Assembly: GCF_021369635.1 (NCBI RefSeq)
Contig: NZ_JAJNBZ010000002.1
Location: forward strand, 217,024-281,023
Direction of reading: 5' to 3'
Length of the DNA stretch: 64,000 nucleotides
DNA from: Paenibacillus profundus
GTDB taxonomy: Bacteria > Bacillota > Bacilli > Paenibacillales > Paenibacillaceae
Below the pieces are notes generated by a model. It was not told the origin of the DNA, did not search any database, and saw only the letters and a list, made by a program, of their open reading frames with translations. Shown one piece after another: positions 42,056 to 51,221 of the stretch (positions are counted from its first letter, which is position 1; each line of letters starts with the position of its first letter). The position numbers and the translations under genes were made by a program.

Positions 42056-42703
42056 ATGTTGTTGCATCTTGTAAAAAAGGATTTCCTACTCTCGAAAAGA
42101 TATATGAAAGTGATGCTTATCGCTTCATTTGCGATTCCCATTTTTATGACCTTCAAAGTTGATTTTCTAAGCGGAGGTTTTTTTCCATTTTTTCTAAGCA
42201 CTCTTTATATTCAGTATCTGCTGTTCAATTCAGTATCGATGTTAGAATATAAATACAAAGGTTCTGCGCTCCTATGCGCAACTCCTTATACACGCAAGGC
42301 ATTAGTAAAATCCAAGTATTTATTTATATTGGCCATTTTTGTGTGCTGTTATATCGTATACACAATTACTGCCTTACTTATTGCGGGAAAGATAGAGATG
42401 CTGAGCATTTCGGAATCTGGATTATCATTATTAATCTTATCTATTATTTTTGGGGCAATTATACCGGTTCAATACTACTTCGGTTATGAAAAATCCAAAT
42501 ATATATTCATGTTTTTTATTTTTATAACACCGTTTGTATTTCCCTTCATAATAAAGGTAGTGCAAGCCAATAATATTAGTTTCCAAATGATGCTTCCTTT
42601 TCCGAAAATCGTTCAAGATTTGTTTCCTTTTTTACTAGCGTTGGTAATAGGCCTAATATCTATGACTGTATCTATACGCATTTATTCTAAAAAGAACTTA
42701 TAA
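42056..42703 (+). CDS. ABC-2 type membrane protein of the GntR operon
   Basis: A 215-residue protein with six predicted membrane spans (for example VMLIASFAIPIFMTF and PFLLALVIGLISMTVSIRIY). It has the soluble N-terminal LLHLVKKDFLLSKRYMK typical of ABC-2 permeases of YtrA-controlled operons. It starts 5 bp after the ATPase gene with AAGGAGG upstream. It should pair with that ATPase. The transported molecule is unknown; antimicrobial peptide defence is a family-based guess. Confidence 0.85.
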   Translation: MLLHLVKKDFLLSKRYMKVMLIASFAIPIFMTFKVDFLSGGFFPFFLSTLYIQYLLFNSVSMLEYKYKGSALLCATPYTRKALVKSKYLFILAIFVCCYIVYTITALLIAGKIEMLSISESGLSLLILSIIFGAIIPVQYYFGYEKSKYIFMFFIFITPFVFPFIIKVVQANNISFQMMLPFPKIVQDLFPFLLALVIGLISMTVSIRIYSKKNL

Positions 42704-43030
42704 CTATAGTTAGACCTCGGTGGGCAGCGAATCGCCCCGGTCTTCCTCACAACGCCCAAGACCAAGCTTCACTCGTGCGGCTCACGTTTTCGGAAAGCAG
42801 CGTTACTCAGGGAGAGTAAGCATACATCGAAGATAAATTTAAACTGATGTGAATGCGTATGTTGTGGGATAAACCCGATAAAGTTTATTATTAAAGCCTC
42901 GAGCAATCCGGGGCTTTTTTAATTGAATTTTCTTCTAACGTAACTTCTAACAACGCATGATACCCCACGAGAACCGTCCGCCTTTTTTAGCGATAGCTAC
43001 ACGGAAAAAGATCCGTAGGGGACAGATGCC
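42704..43030. other. End of element 2: hairpins and right-arm repeats, no gene
   Basis: No gene is seen. GACC..GGTC with inner GGGC..GCCC around 42712-42743 can fold after the operon. A phage-type terminator (AGCCTCGAGCAATCCGGGGC plus six T) lies at 42893-42920. CTTCTAAC occurs at 42932-42939 and 42944-42951 (12-bp period), matching the left-arm repeats of element 2. The sequence ATACCCCACGAGAACCGT after it parallels ATACCCACGAAAACCGT after the right arm of element 1. The att core that should follow is missing. Confidence 0.65.
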
Positions 43031-43038
43031 AAAGAAAG

Positions 43039-43192
43039 TAGACGTATATTTTCCGTCATGATAAGATATAAATAGAAAAGGAGCCGTGCGTGAACACGAC
43101 TCCAGTGCAATAGCCGCTTTTAAGGGCGGCAGGCTTTAATTAGGTGTCACGAATAGACCGCATACCTTTAGTGAGGGCGGTCTATTTCTTTT
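43039..43192 (+). ncRNA. Putative antisense RNA antitoxin with promoter, locus 2
   Basis: Promoter TAGACG (43039-43044), 17 nt, TAAGAT (43062-43067); the identical promoter occurs at locus 3. The RNA would start near 43075 and end at a TAGACCGC..GCGGTCTA hairpin followed by TTTCTTTTT inside the 3' end of the toxin gene on the other strand. It contains the complement of the toxin mRNA terminator. Confidence 0.68.
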
Positions 43193-43289
43193 TGTGCATG
43201 TATATCAGCAGCATTACGACAAACGTCAATAACGCGAATATCCAAAGTCCAAATTGGAACATAACGGATAGTGCTTCGTATACGCTCAC
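43182..43289 (-). CDS. Type I toxin, holin-like (TxpA/BsrG family), copy 2
   Basis: A 35-residue peptide (MSVYEALSVMFQFGLWIFAL start, then a hydrophobic run and HKKK end). It fits the holin-like toxin family best of the three copies. The GTG start is served by GGGAGGTG, and CTCCC-GGAA-GGGAG can hide this ribosome site. The mRNA begins at an extended -10 promoter (hexamer 43352-43357). The 5' leader GGGCGGTC is complementary to GACCGCCC in the 3' region, so a 5'-3' closed form is possible. The antisense RNA at 43039-43192 is the presumed antitoxin. Confidence 0.85.
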   Translation of the reverse strand: MSVYEALSVMFQFGLWIFALLTFVVMLLIYMHKKK

Positions 43290-43410
43290 AGGCTTCACCT
43301 CCCTTCCGGGAGATTAGCCGACCGCCCATAAAGCCATTCTATTGCCTAACTATCTTACCATATTTTTCACTTAAGAAGGAGATTAACATCTCTTTAAAAA
43401 AGACATATGA

Positions 43411-43445
43411 GAAAAGCCGCAGGATAGTTCCCACGGCTTTTTTTG
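43411..43445 (+). terminator. Hairpin with T-tract between toxin 2 and the discoidin-gene remnant
   Basis: AGCCG..CGGCT around GGATAGTTCCC, followed by TTTTTTT. The same element lies at 37825-37855 beside toxin 1, and a variant at 51447-51472 beside toxin 3. Confidence 0.6.
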
Positions 43446-43447
43446 CA

Positions 43448-43617
43448 CTACTTTATCGAATACTCGTTTACTTCAAACGATAAAATCTTATCGAAAATCA
43501 CATAGTCTTTACGACTGCTGAACGGTCCTTTGTTATTGTTGTGTTTGTTAATGGCATGGGATGCTGTTCCTGCGCCGGCTTGTTTATTTTCGTGCCAGGT
43601 GATGAAGGCATTTACCT
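43448..43617 (-). pseudogene. Duplicated C-terminal fragment of the discoidin-domain protein
   Basis: The minus strand encodes VNAFITWHENKQAGAGTASH and on to FEVNEYSIK with a TAG. It is about 90% identical to the end of the gene at 37857-38714, including the spacer to the toxin gene. Homology stops near 43617, in the middle of the coding sequence. It marks a partial duplication of the toxin plus cargo-gene block. Confidence 0.85.
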
Positions 43618-43722
43618 TTCTATTATGGATGATGCAAGCAAATTACCACATGCTCCTTTTTCATGGTATCTTATGGGTGGAACGGATCGATTCTAATTCT
43701 GGTGATCAAATGGAGAATATGT

Positions 43723-44406
43723 ATGAACTATGATTGTTTAATTGTGGATGACGAGAGTATTCTTGCGGAAACAACATGTGAGTATTTTAATATGTTCGAG
43801 GTCCAATCAGCTTATGTGACCAGCGCGGAAGCGTGCGAGCATTTTTTGCAGGAGAATGAAACTTCCCTGATTCTTCTGGATATCAATCTGGGTCAGAGCT
43901 CGGGCTTTGATCTGTGCAAAAAGCTGAGGCAAACTACGCAGATTCCAATTCTGTTCATCAGTGCTCGCTCCAGCGATGACGATATTCTGATTGCCCTCAA
44001 CATCGGCGGAGACGATTACATCCAAAAGCCGTATACGCTCAGCATATTGCTAGCCAAGGTTAAAGCTGTGCTCAAAAGATATGGAAAACAAAGTCCGGCA
44101 GAAATGCTGGAGTTCGGTCAGGTCCAGATCGACTGTATGCTTTCCCGTGTTCGCGTGAACGGTGCAGAGATCAAATTCAAAACGCTGGAATACAGGCTGC
44201 TCTGCTATTTGGCACAAAATAAAAACCGGGTGGTGTCCAAGGAAGAGCTGTTCGCCAAGGTGTGGGGTGACTCTTTTACTGGAGATGGAACCTTAAACGT
44301 ACATATTCGTCATTTGCGTGAAAAAATAGAGGTCAATCCCAACAAACCGCAATATATCAAAACGGTGTGGGGAACGGGATATGTTCTAGAGGATGGCAAG
44401 CGATGA
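43723..44406 (+). CDS. OmpR-family response regulator
   Basis: This 227-residue regulator has a receiver domain with the phosphoacceptor Asp 53 in LILLDINLG, an acidic pocket in CLIVDDES and the conserved Lys in DYIQKPYT. A winged-helix effector domain follows (FKTLEYRLLCYLAQNKNRVV, HIRHLREKIE, KTVWGTGYVLE). ATG 43723 is preceded by GGAGA; the frame is open further upstream but without a site. Its stop overlaps the kinase start (ATGA). It most likely controls the ABC transporter and serine-hydrolase genes downstream. Confidence 0.92.
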   Translation: MNYDCLIVDDESILAETTCEYFNMFEVQSAYVTSAEACEHFLQENETSLILLDINLGQSSGFDLCKKLRQTTQIPILFISARSSDDDILIALNIGGDDYIQKPYTLSILLAKVKAVLKRYGKQSPAEMLEFGQVQIDCMLSRVRVNGAEIKFKTLEYRLLCYLAQNKNRVVSKEELFAKVWGDSFTGDGTLNVHIRHLREKIEVNPNKPQYIKTVWGTGYVLEDGKR

Positions 44407-45662
44407 AAGCCAAGGGAAGGCTCTTGACGATGCTTGTTGTTTTTATTGCAGGTATTATTCTTTCTGTGCAGGTGATTGGGACCGAAGTAAATACGGATGT
44501 GGATATTGTCATGGCCAACAGGGTACTGAAGACGGTTGAAAGCCACTGGGAGCAGATTGAGCAAGGCGATTACAGCGGCATCACGCAGCAATTTGTCGTT
44601 CTGGATCAGAGCGGGAACGTACGCTACCAAACGGCAGACGGACTGTCCATGACCATTAATGATGCCATCCGGAACAGGGATTCGATCTTGGATGTTATGG
44701 TGGAAGGAACTCCCGCAGGAAAGCTCATCATCCATGATGATTATGACCAAAAGATGCAGCGCAACAAGGAACAGCTTGTGACCGTAATCTTGATAACTTT
44801 TACCGTGTTAACCGTGCTATGCGTACTCTATATTATATTTTTGAATCGTGCCGTAATCACGCCGTTTAAAAAGCTGCAAAGCTTTGCCCTGAATGTGGCC
44901 AGAGGGAACTTGGATATTCCTTTAAACATGGATAAAAACAATCCGTTCGGCGCGTTCACCGAAAGCTTCGACATGATGCGCGAGGAGCTGGCGGCGGCGC
45001 GGCAGAGTGAATATGAGGCCAACCGCAGTAAGAAAGAGCTCGTGGCCAGCCTAAGCCATGACGTCAAAACACCGGTCGCCTCCATTAAGGCGGTTAGCGA
45101 ACTGATGCTGCTGCGAGCTAACGATGAGAAAGTAATCAAGCAGTTGAACATGATCTATTCCAAGGCAGAGCAAATTAACTTGCTGGTGACGGATATGTTC
45201 CATGCGACGCTTGAGGAGTTGAAAGAACTGAAGGTGAATGTGACTGAGGAATACAGCGGTGTTCTGAAGGGAATTATCGCGAATGTGAACTACGATGACC
45301 AAATTACCTGTGACCCCATCCCGGATTGTATTATCCTCACCGATGTCACACGCTTACAGCAAGTCTTCGATAATATCCTGAGCAACTCTTACAAATATGC
45401 GGGTACCGCTGTTAAAATCTCTTCTTTTATTACCCCTACCCATTTGCAAATAGAGATTATGGATTATGGAAATGGCGTCAGCCGGGATGAATTGCCGCTG
45501 CTGTTCAACAAATTCTACCGGGGCAATAACATCGCGGGCCAAACCGGAGCAGGGCTTGGACTGTTCATCTCCAATTATCTCATGCAGAGCATGCAGGGCG
45601 ATATTGAATGCCATAATCGCGATGACGGTTTTACCGTCGCCCTCCGAATCAAGCTCGTCTAA
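44403..45662 (+). CDS. Sensor histidine kinase
   Basis: A 419-residue kinase with two membrane spans (LTMLVVFIAGIILSVQVIG and VTVILITFTVLTVLCVLYIIF) around an extracytoplasmic domain of about 100 residues. HAMP follows, then the H-box LVASLSHDVKTPVASIK (His 219). The ATP domain has the N-box DNILSNSYKYA and G boxes DYGNGVSRDELP and GAGLGLFISNYL. The ATG overlaps the regulator stop. With an extracellular domain it is more like VanS/PhoR-type sensors than BceS. The stimulus is unknown; cell-envelope stress is likely given the neighbours. Confidence 0.92.
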   Translation: MKAKGRLLTMLVVFIAGIILSVQVIGTEVNTDVDIVMANRVLKTVESHWEQIEQGDYSGITQQFVVLDQSGNVRYQTADGLSMTINDAIRNRDSILDVMVEGTPAGKLIIHDDYDQKMQRNKEQLVTVILITFTVLTVLCVLYIIFLNRAVITPFKKLQSFALNVARGNLDIPLNMDKNNPFGAFTESFDMMREELAAARQSEYEANRSKKELVASLSHDVKTPVASIKAVSELMLLRANDEKVIKQLNMIYSKAEQINLLVTDMFHATLEELKELKVNVTEEYSGVLKGIIANVNYDDQITCDPIPDCIILTDVTRLQQVFDNILSNSYKYAGTAVKISSFITPTHLQIEIMDYGNGVSRDELPLLFNKFYRGNNIAGQTGAGLGLFISNYLMQSMQGDIECHNRDDGFTVALRIKLV

Positions 45663-45769
45663 CGATTTAAGGAACGGTTAAGGATTGGACAAAGATTAAA
45701 TAAGAATTGATTTTGTATGATAGGACTGTAATCCATTCTGCAATCTATCAACAAAGGAATGATCACCTC

Positions 45770-46531
45770 GTGCAAGATACGATACTTAGAACAGAGAAAT
45801 TATGCAAAACGTTCTCCACTGGCGGAATTCAGCAGCATGTGCTGAAAAATTTGGACATCAGCCTGATGGAAGGAGACTTTACGATTATTATGGGCAGTTC
45901 CGGTTCAGGCAAATCGACACTGCTCTATGCACTTTCCGGCATGGACAAACCTTCGCTCGGGGAAATTCATTTTGAGGGTGAAAATATCTCCAAGCTGAAT
46001 AATGACCAACTTGCCATTTTTCGCCGAAATAATTGCGGGTTTGTGTTCCAGCAAATCCACTTGCTGGACAACATGAGCGTACTGGATAATGCGCTGGCGA
46101 GCGGTCTGCTGGTGAGCAAGAACAAGCAGGCTGTTGCTGCCAAAGCCAAACAATTGCTTGCCCAGGTGGGATTAAATGAAACCTTGTGGGGGAAATTCCC
46201 CTCCCAGTTATCCGGCGGTGAAGCACAGCGGGCCGGGATCGTGCGCGCCCTGATCAACAGTCCGAAAATGGTGTTCGCAGATGAGCCCACCGGCGCACTC
46301 AACTCCGCATCAAGCGACAGTGTGCTGGACGTCATGACCGAGGTCAACCGGAATGGACAGAGCATAGTCACGGTCACACATGATATCACAACGGCTTTGC
46401 GGGGCAACCGAATCCTTTACCTGCGTGACGGCATTATTTGTGGAGATCTGGATCTAGGTGCTTTTCATGCGGATCACAACCTTGCAAGGCATGAGAAGCT
46501 AAATGCGTTCCTGTCTGAAATGGGATGGTAA
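45770..46531 (+). CDS. ABC transporter ATP-binding protein (MacB/LolD-like)
   Basis: The 253-residue ATPase has Walker A IMGSSGSGKSTLLYAL near residue 41, signature SQLSGGEAQRAGIVRAL, Walker B MVFADEPTGALN and the H-loop TVTHDITTAL. This sequence pattern belongs to MacB/BceA-type mechanotransmission ATPases that pair with FtsX-like permeases. GTG 45770 is the likely start, with AAAGGA upstream. The permease gene begins one base after its stop. It should power the permease encoded next. Confidence 0.9.
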   Translation: MQDTILRTEKLCKTFSTGGIQQHVLKNLDISLMEGDFTIIMGSSGSGKSTLLYALSGMDKPSLGEIHFEGENISKLNNDQLAIFRRNNCGFVFQQIHLLDNMSVLDNALASGLLVSKNKQAVAAKAKQLLAQVGLNETLWGKFPSQLSGGEAQRAGIVRALINSPKMVFADEPTGALNSASSDSVLDVMTEVNRNGQSIVTVTHDITTALRGNRILYLRDGIICGDLDLGAFHADHNLARHEKLNAFLSEMGW

Positions 46532-46532
46532 G

Positions 46533-48875
46533 ATGAGAATTATTAACCTGGCCATAGCCAATATCAAAACAGGAAAAAGCGCGGTCTTCTCCCTGTTTGT
46601 TTTGATTTTTATTGCCGCACTGCTGCTGAACATAGGCACGACGGTTATGTCTAAAATGAGCACCTTTTATGAAGACAAGGTCGAAGAATTACACGATGCG
46701 CATGTAAGCATCGTTATGAAAAGCGCAAACTATAAGCAGCCTTATGGAGATTTTCTCAAATCCTATTCAGGAGTGAAAGAGACAGAAACGGAACAAATGA
46801 TATTGCTGCCCACGGCCACGATTCGTTTCGACAAGAGCGACTTTAGTATTCGCACTGCGCTGCTGAATGCGGATGCAGAGCGGACCGTTGCGCCGCTGAA
46901 GCTGATTGAGGAGTCGGCTTCTGACAAAGGAGAGGGAATCTATATCCCTTATGGCTTAAAAGTGAGGAACGGCTACCAACTAGGAGACAATTTCACCCTT
47001 ACTTATCAAAATAAGAAATATAGTTACCGTGTAACCGGTTTTTTTGAGTCGACTTTGATGGGCACATCCAAACTCGCCATGCTGAAATTTTATCTGCCGG
47101 ATGCGGCCTACCGTCAATTGTCTGAGGAACTGGGTCCTGCGGCCGATGGCACCCTTATATCTGCAATTTTTACGGATAGTGAACAATCAGGCGCCTTATT
47201 AAGTGACTATAACAATCAATTTCCACAATCCAATGAGGCTGTGGATCCCAGTTTTTGGGGGGCGGACATGCAGACGGCAGAAAGCAGCAGCGCTTTAATC
47301 GTTAATATTGTCGCCATGATTCTGGTCGCGTTTGCGGCAATGATCGTGCTGATGTCGCTTACTGTGATCAAGTTCCGTATATCATACAGCATCGACGATG
47401 GTATGGTGAACATTGGCGTGCTTAAAGCGGTGGGCTATACCAGCCTGCAGATTCACACATCAATTGTCTTGCAGTTTATGCTGATCGCAGTTGCCGCGAG
47501 TGTCACAGGTGCAGCCGTTTCTTATGCCGTAATGCCCGCGTTCGGTGGAGTGATCTCTTCTTTGGCGGGGTTGCTATGGACGGGGGACGCCCACATGGGA
47601 ACAGATCTGGCCAGTGTCCTGATTGTAACCCTGTTGGTGCTGGTAGTGGCGCTGCTCTCTTCCATGCGCATCCATAAGCTTTCCCCTGTCGCAGCATTGC
47701 GGGGAGGAATCATGACCCATAATTTCAGACGAAATCTTCTCCCGCTGGACAAGGCCAAAGGCGGCCTCCAATTCGTGCTTGCTTGCAAAACAATGCTTGC
47801 GAACAGCCGGCAGAACCTAATGATCGGCAGCATTATTGTCGCGATTACCTTTGCTTCGGTCTTCTCGGTTGTGTTGTACTACAATATTGCTGAAGATAAA
47901 ACGGCGTTTTTCCAAATGCTTGGTGCCGAAACGCCTAATGTCGGAATTCAGGTTGAACCCGGTAAAGACAGCGAGCAGTTGCTTATGCAGATTCAACAGA
48001 TGACAGGTGTGGAAAAGGCCAATATTCTGGACTATATTACAACGACGATTGATGGCCAGTTGGTGAATACGGATTTTTCTGATGATTACGGAAAGCTGGA
48101 AAACAAATCGGTCTATGAAGGCCGCTATCCGCAATACGACAACGAGATTGTTGTTACCGGAGGACTAGCCAGACTGCTCGGCAAAAACATTGGCGATACG
48201 ATTAAAGTGGGGGTGGGAGGTGCTTCCCATCCGTTTCTGATAACCGGGCTGAACCAATCGTTTAATGCGGGGCGGAATGGAGCATCTTTAACCATGGCAG
48301 GTGTGCATCACCTGATTCCTGACCATAAAGGAATGTCCATTAATGTATACCTGGAAGGTGTCAACAAATCGGACTTTATCCGTGATGTCGAAGCGGAGTA
48401 CGGAAGCATGATTCAGACTATAACGGATGTGGATGAATCGCTAGAGAGCGGAACCCGGGTATATATATCGGCAGTATTTGCTGTCATGGTTGTGATCCTG
48501 GCGATAACCGTGCTGGTAGTTGTATTGATTCTCTATCTGGTCATCAAAATGACGATTCTCAAGCGAAAAAGGGAACTGGGGATTCTAAAAGCGACAGGCT
48601 ATACCACGTTCCAGCTTATGACCCAGATCGCGCTGAGCTTTGTTCCTATTGTAATTGCAGGCGTAATCGTCGGCGGTGTGCTGGGCAGTCTGTACACCAA
48701 TTCCGTGCTTGAGCTGCTGCTCTCAGATGCCGGCATTTCCAATGTGCAATTCATCATACATGTTCCGCTTATTGTTACACTCTGCATCGCCATTGTTGTA
48801 CTGGTCTATCTCGTATCGATGTTAGTGTCGCGCAGAATCAAGAGAATCACAGCGTATGGATTGATTACGGAGTAG
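46533..48875 (+). CDS. FtsX-like ABC permease
   Basis: A 780-residue membrane protein with the double-FtsX layout. There is an N-terminal span, a large extracytoplasmic domain (residues about 40-250), then three spans ending near 390 (VIKFRISYSIDDGMVNIGVL, KAVGYTSLQIHTSIVLQF). A second span and extracellular domain (about 430-660) follow, then three final spans (MTILKRKRELGILKATGYTT). The two KA[VT]GYT motifs are the conserved FtsX signatures. Such proteins do not transport classical substrates but act in antimicrobial peptide removal or envelope control. It overlaps no gene but starts 1 bp after the ATPase stop. Confidence 0.9.
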   Translation: MRIINLAIANIKTGKSAVFSLFVLIFIAALLLNIGTTVMSKMSTFYEDKVEELHDAHVSIVMKSANYKQPYGDFLKSYSGVKETETEQMILLPTATIRFDKSDFSIRTALLNADAERTVAPLKLIEESASDKGEGIYIPYGLKVRNGYQLGDNFTLTYQNKKYSYRVTGFFESTLMGTSKLAMLKFYLPDAAYRQLSEELGPAADGTLISAIFTDSEQSGALLSDYNNQFPQSNEAVDPSFWGADMQTAESSSALIVNIVAMILVAFAAMIVLMSLTVIKFRISYSIDDGMVNIGVLKAVGYTSLQIHTSIVLQFMLIAVAASVTGAAVSYAVMPAFGGVISSLAGLLWTGDAHMGTDLASVLIVTLLVLVVALLSSMRIHKLSPVAALRGGIMTHNFRRNLLPLDKAKGGLQFVLACKTMLANSRQNLMIGSIIVAITFASVFSVVLYYNIAEDKTAFFQMLGAETPNVGIQVEPGKDSEQLLMQIQQMTGVEKANILDYITTTIDGQLVNTDFSDDYGKLENKSVYEGRYPQYDNEIVVTGGLARLLGKNIGDTIKVGVGGASHPFLITGLNQSFNAGRNGASLTMAGVHHLIPDHKGMSINVYLEGVNKSDFIRDVEAEYGSMIQTITDVDESLESGTRVYISAVFAVMVVILAITVLVVVLILYLVIKMTILKRKRELGILKATGYTTFQLMTQIALSFVPIVIAGVIVGGVLGSLYTNSVLELLLSDAGISNVQFIIHVPLIVTLCIAIVVLVYLVSMLVSRRIKRITAYGLITE

Positions 48876-48986
48876 ATAGGCAGCAGCTTATTAAAGGCCA
48901 CAGACGAACTGTGATGTTTTTGAATATCAGCTCATAGATAGATGTAATTTAATCTATCTATTTGTAAAATATGGGGGAACACTAGC

Positions 48987-50906
48987 ATGAACATGAAAAA
49001 ATGGAACAAAATAATCGCGCTCTTGATGAGTGCGCTATTCTTTACTGCTTTTTCGATCCCTGTCTACGCAGAGGAAGCAAGCTCAGATCGGACACCTTCC
49101 GGTATTCCCTACACCCAGCTTGAGCAAGAGATCGACAACTATGTGAATTCATATATCGGAAAATCAACTCCCGGTGCTGCGGTTGTGGTAACCAGAGGCG
49201 ACGAGATTATTTTTTCCAAAGGCTATGGTTACGCCAATATGGAGAAGCAAATCCCTGTGGACACCGCCAACACTGTGTTTGGCTACGGTTCAATTAACAA
49301 GCTATTTGTCTGGGCCTCCATTATGCAATTGGTAGAAGAAGGAAAGATGGAGCTGGATCAAGACATCAGGGCGTATTTTCCGCAGGAGTTTGCAGAGAAG
49401 CTTCGCTACGACAAACCGATTACGCTGCTGGATATAATGAGCCATACCGCTGGCTTTGAGGAATATTCGGGCGGCCTATTTATAAAGTCATCGGAGAAGC
49501 TGGAATCACTGGAAAAAGTGCTGTTATCTTCTCAACCCGAGCAAATATTTGAGCCTGGCAAAGTCATGTCTTACTCTAACTTTGCCACAGCCCTGGCAGG
49601 GTTTGCGGTGGAGGAGGTAAGTGGGGAACCTTTTTCCGACTACGAAATGAAGCGGATTTTACGCCCGCTGGAGATGAATCATACCTCAGGCCATCCGACA
49701 CTGGCTGATCACCGGGATTTGCAGGATGCAGAAGCTACAGGCTATGCGATTACAGCGAAAGGAGGCTTCGAACCTAGAGCACATTATTATATTCCTTTCT
49801 ATCCTGCAGGAGCAATGAAAGGAACGGCGGAAGACCTCGCACGGTTTGCCATAGCATTGACAACCGCTGACAGCCCGTTGTTCGCCAAGCAGCAGACGCT
49901 GCAAACGATGCTTACCCAAAGCTATACGCCACACAAGGACCTTCTTTCCAATGCGCATGGATTCTGGGAATACAACGCACAGCCCCGTACTGTTGGACAC
50001 AGTGGAGGCACCATGGGCTTTTCAAGTAATTTTGCTGTTGTTCCTGAAGAAAAGCTTGGTGTTGTCGTATTAACCAACACAGAGGGCGAACGCGATATTG
50101 TGCCTAGTTTGATTGACCTGCTGATTCGGAATAAGGCAAAGGAGCTCGTGCAGCCAAGTAAAAACCTGCCGCCGTCAAGCGAAGTGGCCGGACACTATGT
50201 ACTATCACGCAATACCTTTACCACTGTCCAGGAGTTTATGGGCTACCTGACGTTGGTTAATCTGGAAGCGAAGGGCGAACATGACCTTACCTTAACCGGG
50301 CGTGGAATATCAGGAGAGTATAAACAAATCAGCCCCTATGTATACAAACTGGATAAAACCAACAGTAAGAGTATTCAGATGAGTGCGCCTATGTTGTATG
50401 CTGAAAAATCAGAAGGAAAAGTAACGCGGTTAAGCGGCGGACAAGCGATGGACATGCTTCCGCTCAAGCCAAGCCGTTCCGTCCCGGCATTGATTTCCTA
50501 TCTGATTGTTGCCGCAATAGCTATTGTATTCTTTTTGCTGGCTCCGCTTGTGCTGATCATTCGCTTGCTCCAGTGGAAAAGAAAAGGAATTTCGTCTTCA
50601 AGCACAGCTAATCATTTGTCCGCAGGCGTCATTGTGTGCGGAACCGCCCTGGTATTAAACGTCTTGTTCCTGCTCCTGAACGCCATCGGCAATCAAAACG
50701 TGACCACTAATCAGCTGAATTATGGAATTATTATGAACTGGATACTGGCAATGCTCGCTGGCTTGCTGCTTGTGATCTCTATCCTTAAAGGCAGACACCA
50801 TCCGCAATCCAAAGTCCAAAAAGTGTTCCGAATGGCTACAGCGGTGCTTCTTGTCGGTTTCATCGTCCTGCTGGCCGACTGGAAGTTCTTTCATCTCATT
50901 GCTTAA
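48987..50906 (+). CDS. Membrane-anchored class C beta-lactamase-like serine hydrolase
   Basis: The 639-residue protein has a signal peptide (FFTAFSIPVYA) and then a penicillin-binding/beta-lactamase fold. The SxxK nucleophile is GSINK (Ser 102), the second motif MSYSNFATAL (YxN) and the third GHSGGTMGF (HxG). The last 130 residues contain four membrane spans. GGGGGAAC precedes the ATG, 111 bp after the permease gene. Such extracytoplasmic hydrolases often hydrolyse D-amino-acid peptides or esters, not beta-lactams. Location after the two-component/ABC module suggests self-protection or peptide processing. A strong terminator ends the operon. Confidence 0.88.
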   Translation: MNMKKWNKIIALLMSALFFTAFSIPVYAEEASSDRTPSGIPYTQLEQEIDNYVNSYIGKSTPGAAVVVTRGDEIIFSKGYGYANMEKQIPVDTANTVFGYGSINKLFVWASIMQLVEEGKMELDQDIRAYFPQEFAEKLRYDKPITLLDIMSHTAGFEEYSGGLFIKSSEKLESLEKVLLSSQPEQIFEPGKVMSYSNFATALAGFAVEEVSGEPFSDYEMKRILRPLEMNHTSGHPTLADHRDLQDAEATGYAITAKGGFEPRAHYYIPFYPAGAMKGTAEDLARFAIALTTADSPLFAKQQTLQTMLTQSYTPHKDLLSNAHGFWEYNAQPRTVGHSGGTMGFSSNFAVVPEEKLGVVVLTNTEGERDIVPSLIDLLIRNKAKELVQPSKNLPPSSEVAGHYVLSRNTFTTVQEFMGYLTLVNLEAKGEHDLTLTGRGISGEYKQISPYVYKLDKTNSKSIQMSAPMLYAEKSEGKVTRLSGGQAMDMLPLKPSRSVPALISYLIVAAIAIVFFLLAPLVLIIRLLQWKRKGISSSSTANHLSAGVIVCGTALVLNVLFLLLNAIGNQNVTTNQLNYGIIMNWILAMLAGLLLVISILKGRHHPQSKVQKVFRMATAVLLVGFIVLLADWKFFHLIA

Positions 50907-50926
50907 ATGTCTGCTAAAGACATCAG

Positions 50927-50968
50927 ACGGATCGGCCAAGATACAAACTGTGGCCGGTCCGTTTTTTA
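50927..50968 (+). terminator. Terminator of the two-component/ABC/hydrolase operon
   Basis: ACGGATCGGCCA (50927-50938) pairs with TGGCCGGTCCGT (50951-50962) over 12 bp (one mismatch), followed by TTTTTATTTTTT. Confidence 0.88.
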
Positions 50969-51070
50969 TTTTTTCGAGTAACATGACTGGCCAATATTTG
51001 CCCATCGCGAGTCAATTGCATCGCCAAGGAGCGTATAGGAGGGGGCCGCTAAGCCCCCGTAGCATCAAAG

Positions 51071-51221
51071 TAGACGTATAAAACCATGCATGATAAGATA
51101 TAAATAGAAAAGGAGCCGTGCGGGTAACACGACTCCAGTGCAACAGCCGCTTCAAAGGCGGTGGCTCAATACGAAAGTTTCACCAGATAGGCCGATTCCT
51201 TCGCTGGGGCGGCCTATTTCT
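51071..51221 (+). ncRNA. Putative antisense RNA antitoxin with promoter, locus 3
   Basis: Promoter TAGACG (51071-51076), 17 nt, TAAGAT (51094-51099), the same hexamers and spacing as locus 2. The RNA would run from about 51106 to the TAGGCCG..CGGCCTA hairpin with TTTCTTTT, overlapping the toxin 3' end on the opposite strand. Confidence 0.68.
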
